In this document: positions 6,386-13,531 of the stretch, in pieces
How the letters are laid out: every line of letters starts with the position of its first letter
Position numbering within the stretch: position 1 is the first letter of the stretch
From: CAXRGH01 sp964230195
GTDB lineage: Bacteria > Pseudomonadota > Gammaproteobacteria > Enterobacterales > Alteromonadaceae
Assembly: GCA_964230195.1 (NCBI GenBank)
Contig: CAXRGH010000153.1
Coordinates: forward strand, 1 to 17,223
Direction: 5' to 3'
DNA length: 17,223 bases
The notes under the pieces: generated by a model
What the model saw: only the letters and a program-made list of their open reading frames with translations
Databases searched by the model: none
Told to the model about the DNA's origin: nothing
Program-made: the position numbers and the translations under genes

Positions 6386-7441
6386 ATGAAACAAAAGAAA
6401 ATCGCTATTGTAGGAGCGGGGATTACCGGATTGAGTTGTGCGGAACAACTTACAAAAGCAGGATTCGAAGTCACGATCTATGACAAGTCAAATCACGTTG
6501 GCGGAAGAACGTCTCGCAAAGTCATTGAGAGGGAGTCTATCGACAACGGAGCTCAATACTTCACGGCTCGCAATCCCAAGTTTGTGCAACGAGTCAGTGA
6601 GTGGATTAAACTCGGTATCGTAGCCGAATGGTCTGCTAATATAGGGGTTTTCGAAAAGGGGGGGTGGTTCGCCTCTCCAGACAAACAAACTCGGTGGGTA
6701 GGATTGCCGACGATGGACAGTATTGCTAACTATCTCAGTCAAACCGTGGAAACACAGTATGGAGCAAAGCTTAACAATAAACATCTAGTAACCAAGGTTC
6801 GACGTGAAGCAGGCGGTTGGTTTTTGGACTTTAACGAGCACGAGAACTCGAATAAGTTCGATTGCATCATTTTTACTGTCCCTGCAGAGCAAGTGATAGC
6901 TATGATGCCTGATACCGAATCACATAGATTAAAAACAAAGCTAAACCACGTTCATGCGCCATGTTGGAGTGTGCGACTGGCCTTCGACAAGCCTCTACCA
7001 CTGATTTTTGATGGCGTGTTTTGCCGCCACCCCATGTTCCGTTGGATAAGTTACGACTCAAGCAAACCAGGACGATCCCATTCTTTGCACCATTATATTA
7101 TCCATATGACCCAAGATTGGTCGATTCAAAATCTTGAGAAATCCGAGCAAGACATTGTCGCTATGTGCATTGAGGCATTGAATGATTGTTTGAACATTTA
7201 TGCGAAGCCGAGATACAGTGGGGCACATCGATGGCGCTATGCAATACCTCATGAACATTTTAAGAGTGATGGGAGAGGAATATTCCTTGACAACAACCTA
7301 ATGGTGACTGGCGATTGGGCGCGCGGAGGGAGGTTGGAGAATGCCTTTCTCAGTGGCATTGAAGCAGCTGACCTTGTAATAGGTCAACTACTAAATAATC
7401 CGACACGAGCTGGGTCTAATGATTTTCTGACACCATGTTGA
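6386..7441 (+). CDS. FAD-dependent amine-oxidase-like flavoprotein (renalase/COG3380 type)
   Basis: A 351-residue protein with an N-terminal Rossmann FAD-binding motif (IAIVGAGITGLSCAEQL, about 6-22), an acidic ribose-binding position (IYDKS, D33), the GGR segment (39-41) and the family block IDNGAQYFTAR (52-62). The C-terminal part has HRWRYAIPHE and the flavin-site GDWARGGRLENAFLSG, which closes the FAD fold in amine-oxidase/renalase relatives. It probably oxidises a small or lipid-like substrate with FAD; the substrate cannot be inferred. No signal peptide is visible, so it is likely cytoplasmic or membrane-associated through its partner. The start is ATG with AAAGGGG a few bases upstream. 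It is third in the operon divergent from padR. Its 3' end overlaps the convergent fdx gene by 26 bases. Confidence 0.85.
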   Translation: MKQKKIAIVGAGITGLSCAEQLTKAGFEVTIYDKSNHVGGRTSRKVIERESIDNGAQYFTARNPKFVQRVSEWIKLGIVAEWSANIGVFEKGGWFASPDKQTRWVGLPTMDSIANYLSQTVETQYGAKLNNKHLVTKVRREAGGWFLDFNEHENSNKFDCIIFTVPAEQVIAMMPDTESHRLKTKLNHVHAPCWSVRLAFDKPLPLIFDGVFCRHPMFRWISYDSSKPGRSHSLHHYIIHMTQDWSIQNLEKSEQDIVAMCIEALNDCLNIYAKPRYSGAHRWRYAIPHEHFKSDGRGIFLDNNLMVTGDWARGGRLENAFLSGIEAADLVIGQLLNNPTRAGSNDFLTPC

Positions 7442-7754
7442 TAGTGTACATTGGGATTTCTACGACTAAATCCTCACCATTTAGTTTTGCCTGACAGCCC
7501 AATCTAGAATCCGGTTCAAGTCCCCAAGCTTTGTCGAGCAAATCATCTTCCAACTCATCGCTCTCGGCAAGAGAGTCAAAGCCCTCACGAATAACCACAT
7601 GGCATGTCGTACAGGCACATACTTTCTCACAAGCGTGCTCAATACCAATCCCATTTTTTAAGGCTGCATCAAGAACAGATGTCCCATTCTCGACTTCAAC
7701 CACAGCACCGTCCGGGCACAATTCTTGATGGGGTAAAAATATGACTTGTGGCAT
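7416..7754 (-). CDS. fdx: ISC-type adrenodoxin-like [2Fe-2S] ferredoxin
   Basis: Fdx donates electrons to IscS/IscU-based cluster assembly in the cytoplasm. The protein has 112 residues (E. coli 111). The cluster ligands are C42, C48, C51 (HACEKVCACTTCHVV, which also contains the extra C46) and C87 (SRLGCQAK), matching E. coli numbering. It starts with ATG one base after the hscA stop codon region, so its translation is probably coupled to hscA. It is the last gene of the isc operon here; in E. coli iscX follows, but downstream lies the end of a convergent gene, overlapping by 26 bases. No intrinsic terminator is evident after the stop, so the transcript probably runs antisense into the flavoprotein gene. 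Confidence 0.97.
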   Translation of the reverse strand: MPQVIFLPHQELCPDGAVVEVENGTSVLDAALKNGIGIEHACEKVCACTTCHVVIREGFDSLAESDELEDDLLDKAWGLEPDSRLGCQAKLNGEDLVVEIPMYTINMVSENH

Positions 7755-7755
7755 C

Positions 7756-9618
7756 TTATATCTCGTCTACTGATTGCCCTGCTAACGCTGTTTTAATGGA
7801 TTTGTCCATTCTTGCTGCTGCAAAAGGCTGTGTTAATAAATCTAAAGTTTCAATCGCTGATTTAATACTATCAGGACATTCGCCGTTGGCTAAGTCTCGC
7901 AATTGATGAATACTTTCGCTAATGTCTAAGGTTTGTTGTGGCGTCAAAAGTTCACCGTCTTGTTCAATAGCGGCTTCTAGTGATTCTATAACGCGACGCG
8001 CCTCAACTTGTTGCTCTTTCAGCATCCTGGCCTGCATGTCACCCTTGGCGTTGACAAAAGAGGCTTTGAGCATGCTCGCAACTTCTTTATCCGATAAACC
8101 ATATGATGGTTTAACTTGAATATCTGCCGTTATCCCAGATGATTTTTCCATGGCCGTAACGCTAAGCAAGCCGTCGGCATCCACTTGGAACGTCACTCTG
8201 ATATGAGCTGCACCTGCTGCCATTGGGGGGATCCCTTTCAATGAGAACCGTGCTAAAGAGCGACAATCGCCAACCAGTTCACGCTCCCCTTGCACAACAT
8301 GAAGTGACATCGCTGTTTGACCATCTTTGAAAGTCGTAAATTCTTGCGCTCTTGCCACTGGAATAGTGGTATTGCGGGGGATGATTTTTTCAACGAGTTC
8401 ACCCATTGTTTCTAATCCAAGCGATAATGGCAATACGTCAAGAAGCAACATTTCACCATCCGGTTTGTTACCTACTAGAATATCTGCTTGTATAGAGGCA
8501 CCAATAGCAACCACTTTGTCTGGGTCGATATCAGTACGCGGAACCTTACCAAAAAACGCTTGGACTTGATTTCGAACGCTAGGCACACGCGTTGAACCAC
8601 CCACCATGACAACTTCAATCACATCTTTATTTGAGATGTCAGCATCTTTAAGTGCTCGCTTTGTGGCTCTCAGGGTCTTTTTAATTAACGGTAAACACAG
8701 CGTATCAAATTGTTGTCGAGTAATATCACAAGAGAAGTTGTCACCATTGGCATTAGAAATTGTAATGGTCGCGGTGTCCTCATTGGTTAAACGCTCTTTC
8801 GCTGCTTTTGCCTGTAAACGTAATTCGGCAAACAAACGATTATCAAGTTGATCACTCAGGGACATTGATTCGATACAATACTCTACAATGAGTTGGTCAA
8901 AGTCATCACCACCTAAAGCAGAATCTCCTCCGGTTGCTAATACTTCAAAAACACCTTTACTGAGGCGCAACACAGAGACATCAAACGTACCTCCACCTAA
9001 ATCATAAACGACTATATTACCCTCTTGCCCTGTATCCAGTCCGTAGGCAATAGCAGCAGCAGTAGGTTCATTCAATAAACGTAATACATTGAGCCCGGCA
9101 AACTGCGCTGCGTCTTTGGTGCCTTGTCGCTGCGCATCATCAAAATAGGCAGGAACCGTGATAACAGCACCTTGAAGTTCGTCACCTAGCGTTTCTTCAG
9201 CGCGTTGTTTCAAGTGAGTTAAAATATCACTCGATATCTGAATGGCGTTTTTGATACCACCAGCGGTTTCAATCTGTGGGTTACTCTCAGTACCAGAAAA
9301 GTGATAGGGAAGTTGAGGGTAACGAGCTGTGATATCAGACAGACTTCGTCCGATAAAGCGTTTTGCCGAAACAATCGTGTTCTCGGGCTGCTTCAACAAG
9401 TGTTCTTTTGCAAGTTCGCCGACAAGCTTCGCATCAGATGAATAATGAACGATAGAAGGGAGAAGATGTTTACCAGATTCATCTGGTAATGTTGTTGCTT
9501 CGCCACTCCGGACAGAAGCAACGAGAGAGTTAGTAGTCCCTAGATCAATGCCTACTGCAAGCTTGCGTTGATGCGGTGCTTGGGTTTGTCCGGGTTCAGA
9601 TATTTGCAATAATGCCAT
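7756..9618 (-). CDS. hscA: Fe-S cluster assembly Hsp70 chaperone HscA
   Basis: HscA is the specialised Hsp70 that, stimulated by HscB, binds the LPPVK motif of IscU and drives cluster release using ATP. The 620-residue protein (E. coli 616) has the nucleotide-binding domain with VGIDLGTTNSLVA (22-34), VYDLGGGTFDVSVL (204-217) and VGGSTRVPSV (339-348), the interdomain linker around LLLDVLPLSLGLET (391-404), and a substrate-binding domain with C-terminal helical lid to residue 620. The compact extension before GIDLGTT and the short tail separate it from DnaK. The start is ATG, 10 bases after the hscB stop, with a weak AAGTGAG ribosome-binding site. It sits in the standard isc order between hscB and fdx. 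Confidence 0.98.
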   Translation of the reverse strand: MALLQISEPGQTQAPHQRKLAVGIDLGTTNSLVASVRSGEATTLPDESGKHLLPSIVHYSSDAKLVGELAKEHLLKQPENTIVSAKRFIGRSLSDITARYPQLPYHFSGTESNPQIETAGGIKNAIQISSDILTHLKQRAEETLGDELQGAVITVPAYFDDAQRQGTKDAAQFAGLNVLRLLNEPTAAAIAYGLDTGQEGNIVVYDLGGGTFDVSVLRLSKGVFEVLATGGDSALGGDDFDQLIVEYCIESMSLSDQLDNRLFAELRLQAKAAKERLTNEDTATITISNANGDNFSCDITRQQFDTLCLPLIKKTLRATKRALKDADISNKDVIEVVMVGGSTRVPSVRNQVQAFFGKVPRTDIDPDKVVAIGASIQADILVGNKPDGEMLLLDVLPLSLGLETMGELVEKIIPRNTTIPVARAQEFTTFKDGQTAMSLHVVQGERELVGDCRSLARFSLKGIPPMAAGAAHIRVTFQVDADGLLSVTAMEKSSGITADIQVKPSYGLSDKEVASMLKASFVNAKGDMQARMLKEQQVEARRVIESLEAAIEQDGELLTPQQTLDISESIHQLRDLANGECPDSIKSAIETLDLLTQPFAAARMDKSIKTALAGQSVDEI

Positions 9619-9628
9619 AAATTCTCAC

Positions 9629-10147
9629 TTAAAGGTCATCTAGACGTTCTTCCAGAAGTTCAACTTCTGCTGAGAGCTTTACAAGAAATTTGAGTTTTCT
9701 GATAGAGTCTGCAGACGACTCCCACATTTCTCCCTCCAATTGACTCTCCAATTGAGAAAACAAATCACGTTGGGTGTCGTCAATTTCTTGTGATATTGAC
9801 TCAATTGCAGCGAAAGGATCAGAGCACTGCGCCGCGTCGTCTAGCATTTCTCGGAGCTCCATTTGTTTCATTAAGAAGCTACGGTCTTGGAGCGTTTGCG
9901 ATTCGTGATTTATTGAGAAGCCGCGAAGTTCAAGCAAGTACTCGGCTCTAGCCAAGGGAGATTTTAAAACATGATAAGCGTCGTTGACCATCGCATTTTT
10001 TTGCAGTGCAATGGCCTTTTCAGCTTCTGAAGATGAAGCAAAACCGTCAGGGTGCGTTAATCGTTGAAGTGTCTGATAGTGTTCATTCAGCTGTGTTTTA
10101 TCAACTGAATACGATTCAGCTAAATTGAACAGTTCAAAGTAATTCAC
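9629..10147 (-). CDS. hscB: Fe-S cluster assembly J-protein co-chaperone HscB
   Basis: HscB is a type III J-protein that brings IscU to HscA and stimulates its ATPase. The 172-residue product (E. coli 171) has an N-terminal J-domain (about 1-75) with the HPD tripeptide at H32-P33-D34 (RLTHPDGF) and a C-terminal three-helix IscU-binding domain (about 85-172, ending LLEERLDDL). The start is GTG (10145-10147), preceded by GGAG seven bases upstream; an ATG four bases before is out of frame. It follows iscA by 21 bases and precedes hscA by 10, within the isc operon. Confidence 0.97.
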   Translation of the reverse strand: MNYFELFNLAESYSVDKTQLNEHYQTLQRLTHPDGFASSSEAEKAIALQKNAMVNDAYHVLKSPLARAEYLLELRGFSINHESQTLQDRSFLMKQMELREMLDDAAQCSDPFAAIESISQEIDDTQRDLFSQLESQLEGEMWESSADSIRKLKFLVKLSAEVELLEERLDDL

Positions 10148-10168
10148 TCATGTTCTCCAACGAGCATT

Positions 10169-10492
10169 CTAAACGTTAAAGCTTTCGCCGCAGCCGCACT
10201 CGCCATTAACGTTAGGATTGTTGAACTTGAAGCCTTCATTTAGACCTTCTTTTGAAAAGTCTAATTCAGTACCGTCTAGATACACGAGACTTTTTGCGTC
10301 AATAACAATGGTCACTCCATTGTCAACAAACAGTTCGTCTTCTTCGTTGATATCATCAACAAACTCAAGAACGTAAGCTAATCCAGAGCAACCGGTTGTT
10401 TTTACCCCTAAGCGCAAACCAACGCCACTACCACGGTTTTGAAGAAACGTGAGTGCTCGCTGGGCTGCTGCGGGAGTTACTGTAATTGCCAC
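10169..10492 (-). CDS. iscA: Iron-sulfur cluster assembly A-type carrier IscA
   Basis: IscA carries iron or Fe-S clusters from the scaffold to targets, notably 4Fe-4S apoproteins such as IspG. The 107-residue protein matches the E. coli length and has the three invariant cysteines C35 (TTGCSGLAY), C99 and C101 (GECGCGESF). The start is GTG (10490-10492), with AGGAG seven bases upstream. It lies 10 bases after iscU and is the fourth gene of the operon. Confidence 0.98.
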   Translation of the reverse strand: MAITVTPAAAQRALTFLQNRGSGVGLRLGVKTTGCSGLAYVLEFVDDINEEDELFVDNGVTIVIDAKSLVYLDGTELDFSKEGLNEGFKFNNPNVNGECGCGESFNV

Positions 10493-10502
10493 TGGATAAC
10501 TC

Positions 10503-10883
10503 CTATTTTTGTTTACTTTGATAATCTTCTACTGCTGCCTTAATAGCGTCTTCGGCCAAGATTGAGCAGTGAATTTTTACTGGCGGTAGTTCAAGCTCAT
10601 CAGCAATATCAGTATTTTTGATCGCCACAGCTTCGTTTAAGGTTTTACCTTTCACCCACTCAGTTACCAAGGAACTTGATGCAATAGCAGAGCCACAGCC
10701 GTAAGTTTTAAACTTCGCATCTTCAATCACACCGTTGTCACCAACTTTCAATTGAAGCTTCATCACGTCACCACATGCTGGAGCACCAACCATGCCCGTT
10801 GCGACAGTAGGATCGTTTTTATCAAATGAACCCACGTTTCGTGGATTTTCATAATGATCAATAACTTTGTTGCTGTATGCCAT
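10503..10883 (-). CDS. iscU: Fe-S cluster assembly scaffold IscU
   Basis: IscU is the scaffold on which IscS-derived sulfide and iron form [2Fe-2S] clusters. The 126-residue protein carries the cluster ligands C37 (GAPACGD, with D39), C63 (YGCGSAIASSS) and C106 (KIHCSILAEDA), and the HscA recognition motif LPPVK at 99-103. This is the Isc-type rather than the SufU-type scaffold. The start is ATG with GAGAGG five bases upstream. A 51-base gap containing a small hairpin separates it from iscS, longer than the other gaps in the operon. Confidence 0.99.
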   Translation of the reverse strand: MAYSNKVIDHYENPRNVGSFDKNDPTVATGMVGAPACGDVMKLQLKVGDNGVIEDAKFKTYGCGSAIASSSLVTEWVKGKTLNEAVAIKNTDIADELELPPVKIHCSILAEDAIKAAVEDYQSKQK

Positions 10884-10909
10884 AATAGCCTCTCATAATT
10901 CTAAATAAC

Positions 10910-10922
10910 GGGTATTTTACCC
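10910..10922 (-). other. Small hairpin in the iscS-iscU gap
   Basis: GGGTA and TACCC flank a three-base loop, giving a perfect 5-bp stem between iscS and iscU. It is adjacent to an imperfect 17-base palindrome (10922-10938) covering the iscS stop codon. No T run follows, so it is not a terminator; it could be an mRNA processing or stability element. Confidence 0.4.
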
Positions 10923-10934
10923 TAAATTTGAAAC

Positions 10935-12149
10935 TTAGTGGTGCGCCCACTCAACTGTATTCAGGTCAATACCCTCTTTGTACATGTCCCAAAGCGGTGA
11001 CATTTCACGCAACTTATCAATTGCGTTTTGTACTGTATTGATCACGTGGTCAATTTCTTCCTCTGTTGAGAAGCGTCCAACACTAAAACGAATCGAGCTG
11101 TGTGCTAGTTCGTCTGATAGCCCCAACGCACGTAGGACGTAAGAAGGTTCTAAACTTGCTGAGGTACATGCAGACCCTGAAGATACAGCCATATCCTTAA
11201 GCGCCATAATCAAAGATTCGCCCTCAACATAGGCAAAACTCACATTGAGGTTGTGAGGCACACGTTGCTCTGCATCACCGTTCAAATACACTGCTTCAAT
11301 ATTTTTAATGCCATTCCAAAGACGGTCGCGAAGTGCGATTGCTTTTTCCTGATCAACAGCTAGTTCTTGTTTTGCAATTCTAAATGCCTCTCCCATACCA
11401 ACAATTTGATGCGTTGGTAAGGTACCTGAACGCATACCTCGCTCATGGCCACCACCATGAATCTGAGCTTCCAAACGGATACGCGGCTTACGACGAACGT
11501 ACAGTGCACCAATGCCTTTGGGACCGTATATTTTGTGTGCAGAAAATGACATCAGATCAACTTTTAACACTGCTAAATCTATAGAGACTTTGCCAGCGCT
11601 TTGTGCCGCGTCCACGTGGAAAATAATTTTTCGACTTCTGCACATTTCACCAATCGCTTCAATATCCTGGATCACACCAATTTCGTTATTGACGTGCATG
11701 ACAGATACTAAGACAGTATCGTCGCGCATGGCCTCTTCAAGGGTTTTCAAGCACACAAGACCGTTGGCTTTTGGATCTAAGTAGGTGACCTCAAACCCTT
11801 CACGTTCTAGCTGGCGGAATGCATCGAGTACTGCTTTGTGTTCAGTTTTCACAGTGATTAGATGCTTACCTTTTTTCTGATAAAACGTTGCAGCACCTTT
11901 GATTGCGAGGTTATTCGATTCCGTCGCACCAGACGTGAAAACGATCTCACGTGGATCTGCATTGACTAACTCTGCCACTTGATTTCGCGCTACATCGACC
12001 GCTTCTTCAGCTTGCCAACCAAACCGGTGTGAACGTGATGCTGGATTACCAAAATTACCATCAAGGGTAAGACACTCCATCATCTTCTCTGCAACTCTAG
12101 GGTCTACTGGTGTGGTTGATGAATAATCCATGTAAATGGGTAACTTCAT
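10935..12149 (-). CDS. iscS: Cysteine desulfurase IscS
   Basis: IscS is a PLP-dependent homodimer that removes sulfur from L-cysteine, holding it as a persulfide for IscU and for tRNA thiolation partners. The 404-residue protein is the same length as E. coli IscS. Visible landmarks are ATESNN (75-80), H104, the PLP lysine K206 (SFSAHKIYGPKG) and the mobile-loop catalytic C328 (SSGSACTSASLEPS). The C-terminal IscU-docking tail is complete (ending TVEWAHH). The start is ATG with GGAG seven bases upstream. Only 12 bases separate it from the iscR stop, much shorter than the leader that hosts RyhB-mediated control in E. coli. Confidence 0.99.
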   Translation of the reverse strand: MKLPIYMDYSSTTPVDPRVAEKMMECLTLDGNFGNPASRSHRFGWQAEEAVDVARNQVAELVNADPREIVFTSGATESNNLAIKGAATFYQKKGKHLITVKTEHKAVLDAFRQLEREGFEVTYLDPKANGLVCLKTLEEAMRDDTVLVSVMHVNNEIGVIQDIEAIGEMCRSRKIIFHVDAAQSAGKVSIDLAVLKVDLMSFSAHKIYGPKGIGALYVRRKPRIRLEAQIHGGGHERGMRSGTLPTHQIVGMGEAFRIAKQELAVDQEKAIALRDRLWNGIKNIEAVYLNGDAEQRVPHNLNVSFAYVEGESLIMALKDMAVSSGSACTSASLEPSYVLRALGLSDELAHSSIRFSVGRFSTEEEIDHVINTVQNAIDKLREMSPLWDMYKEGIDLNTVEWAHH

Positions 12150-12161
12150 TTGATTCTCCGA

Positions 12162-12644
12162 TTAAAACTGAATACTTACTTCGATTTGGTCTGCGATATC
12201 CACGGAAGGCTTATTTGTTGAATTCGAGCCACCGTTTTCACCTTCATATTTATCGAGAAGGTGCTGGAGTGTGATACTGTTAAGAAAAGCCGCGATTCGT
12301 TCGCTGAGGTCTTCCCACAAATTGTGGGTTAAACAACGCTCACCGCCGTTACAATTACCTTGGCCAGAGCATTTGGTTGCGTCAATTGACTCGTTGACCG
12401 CATTAATCACATCACCCACAGTAATATCTGATGCTTCGCAGCCGAGTTTGTAGCCACCTTTAGGACCACGGACGCTGATCACCAGCTGGTCTTTTCTTAA
12501 GCGCGCGAACAGTTGCTCTAGATAAGAAAGGGAGATGCCTTGACGGTCTGAAATTTCAGCCAAACATACAGGACCCTCACGGCCATGCATGGCGAGGTCT
12601 AAGATTGCGGTAACCGCGTAACGACCCTTTGATGTAAGCTTCAT
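12162..12644 (-). CDS. iscR: Fe-S-sensing Rrf2-family transcriptional regulator IscR
   Basis: IscR binds a [2Fe-2S] cluster and represses the isc operon when clusters are plentiful; the apo form regulates other promoters. I start it at ATG 12642-12644 (MKLTSKGRYAVTAILDLA), with AGAGGG six bases upstream; this gives 160 residues, against 162 in E. coli. An in-frame TTG at 12660-12662 lies before that ribosome-binding site and is unlikely. The winged helix spans about 1-75 (SLSYLEQLFARLRKDQLV is the recognition region). The cluster ligands are C92, C98, C104 and H107, in E. coli numbering. It is first in iscRSUA-hscBA-fdx and lies directly behind a perfect type 1 IscR operator, so negative autoregulation is expected. 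Confidence 0.98.
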   Translation of the reverse strand: MKLTSKGRYAVTAILDLAMHGREGPVCLAEISDRQGISLSYLEQLFARLRKDQLVISVRGPKGGYKLGCEASDITVGDVINAVNESIDATKCSGQGNCNGGERCLTHNLWEDLSERIAAFLNSITLQHLLDKYEGENGGSNSTNKPSVDIADQIEVSIQF

Positions 12645-12673
12645 GAACTGCCCTCTTCTCAATTGAGGCGGGG

Positions 12674-12702
12674 ATTTTCACATACCCGACTATTTTAGTC
12701 AA
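12674..12702 (-). promoter_or_regulatory. isc operon promoter
   Basis: On the minus strand TTGACT (12697-12702, five of six) is followed by a 17-base spacer and GAAAAT (12674-12679, four of six), preceded by an extended -10 TG. The -35 lies inside the IscR operator, so IscR binding would block RNA polymerase. The predicted start is about 23 bases before the iscR ATG. Confidence 0.85.
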
Positions 12703-12706
12703 GTAT
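12682..12706 (-). promoter_or_regulatory. Type 1 IscR binding site (IscR operator)
   Basis: The 25-base site matches every position of the published E. coli type 1 IscR consensus as I recall it. On the minus strand it starts ATACTTGACT, has the centre AAAAT and ends AGTCGGGTAT, and the inner GACT/AGTC half-sites are perfectly palindromic. Holo-IscR binding here is expected to repress the operon. Confidence 0.93.
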
Positions 12707-12726
12707 AGAACAACGAAAACAAAGGA

Positions 12727-13524
12727 CTAGATTTTAGGATCAAATGTTTCAATATCCGAATTCTCAGAACTTTCCAATTCAGGGAAATCTTCAATATCGA
12801 TGGATGGAATTTCAGCGGCGCAAACCTTACCACCCAAGCGATTGATTTCTTTACACATTTCATCAACCTTAACATCCACAAGATGGAAGTGGTCAAGCAT
12901 TTTCCCAATAGCAATCGCAACAGGATCTGGGTTGTCATCTGAAACCGCGTACGCATCAAAACCGTATTTTTTTGCAATTTTTTGACGCTGAGGATCTATC
13001 TGCTCCTGAGATTTTGAAACGACAATGCGTCCTGGAATACCAACAACCGTAGAATTCGCTGGCACTTCTTTGACAACAACAGAGTTTGAACCAATTTTAC
13101 TGCCTTCACCAACTAATATTGGACCAAGCACTTGAGCTCCAGCACCAACAACAACGTTGTTGCCAAGTGTTGGATGACGCTTACCAGCATTCCATGAGGT
13201 ACCGCCAAGAGTTACGCCTTGATACAAGGTGACGTCATCGCCAATTTCAGCAGTACCACCAATCACAACGCCCATACCATGATCAATGAAGAAGCGACGC
13301 CCAATAGTTGCACCTGGGTGTATTTCCACCCCGGTAAACCAACGCATAACCGTTGAAATAGTTCTCGCTAACCACTTCAGGTTGCGTTTCCATAATTTAT
13401 TTGCCATACGGTGTGCCCAGATGGCATGCAAACCAGGATAGTTGGTTATTATTTCCCACGCATTTCGTGCTGCTGGATCACGGTGGTAAACACTGGCGAT
13501 ATCTTCTTTGATTCGTTTTAACAT
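12727..13524 (-). CDS. cysE: Serine O-acetyltransferase
   Basis: CysE acetylates L-serine with acetyl-CoA to O-acetylserine, the committed step of cysteine synthesis. I start it at ATG 13522-13524 (MLKRIKEDIASVYHRDPAAR), the standard N-terminus of the short CysE class, giving 265 residues; an in-frame TTG 36 bases upstream lies inside trmJ. After an N-terminal helical domain (about 1-60) comes a left-handed beta-helix of hexapeptide repeats (about 66-165) with the active-site D81-H82 (FIDHGMG), H117 (KRHPTLG) and the acetyl-CoA loop GGTSWNAG. An unusually long acidic C-terminal extension (about 185-265) follows; in CysE the C-terminus carries cysteine feedback and OASS-docking functions, and the protein ends in DPKI, consistent with an isoleucine-terminated OASS-docking tail. 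It lies upstream of iscR, tying cysteine supply to IscS. Confidence 0.95.
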   Translation of the reverse strand: MLKRIKEDIASVYHRDPAARNAWEIITNYPGLHAIWAHRMANKLWKRNLKWLARTISTVMRWFTGVEIHPGATIGRRFFIDHGMGVVIGGTAEIGDDVTLYQGVTLGGTSWNAGKRHPTLGNNVVVGAGAQVLGPILVGEGSKIGSNSVVVKEVPANSTVVGIPGRIVVSKSQEQIDPQRQKIAKKYGFDAYAVSDDNPDPVAIAIGKMLDHFHLVDVKVDEMCKEINRLGGKVCAAEIPSIDIEDFPELESSENSDIETFDPKI

Positions 13525-13531
13525 AAGCGAC

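Noticed and set aside
7416..7520. Possible iscX after fdx
   Set aside because: The bases downstream of fdx on the minus strand are the 3' end of the convergent flavoprotein gene; no sequence resembling the small acidic IscX is present in any frame I read.
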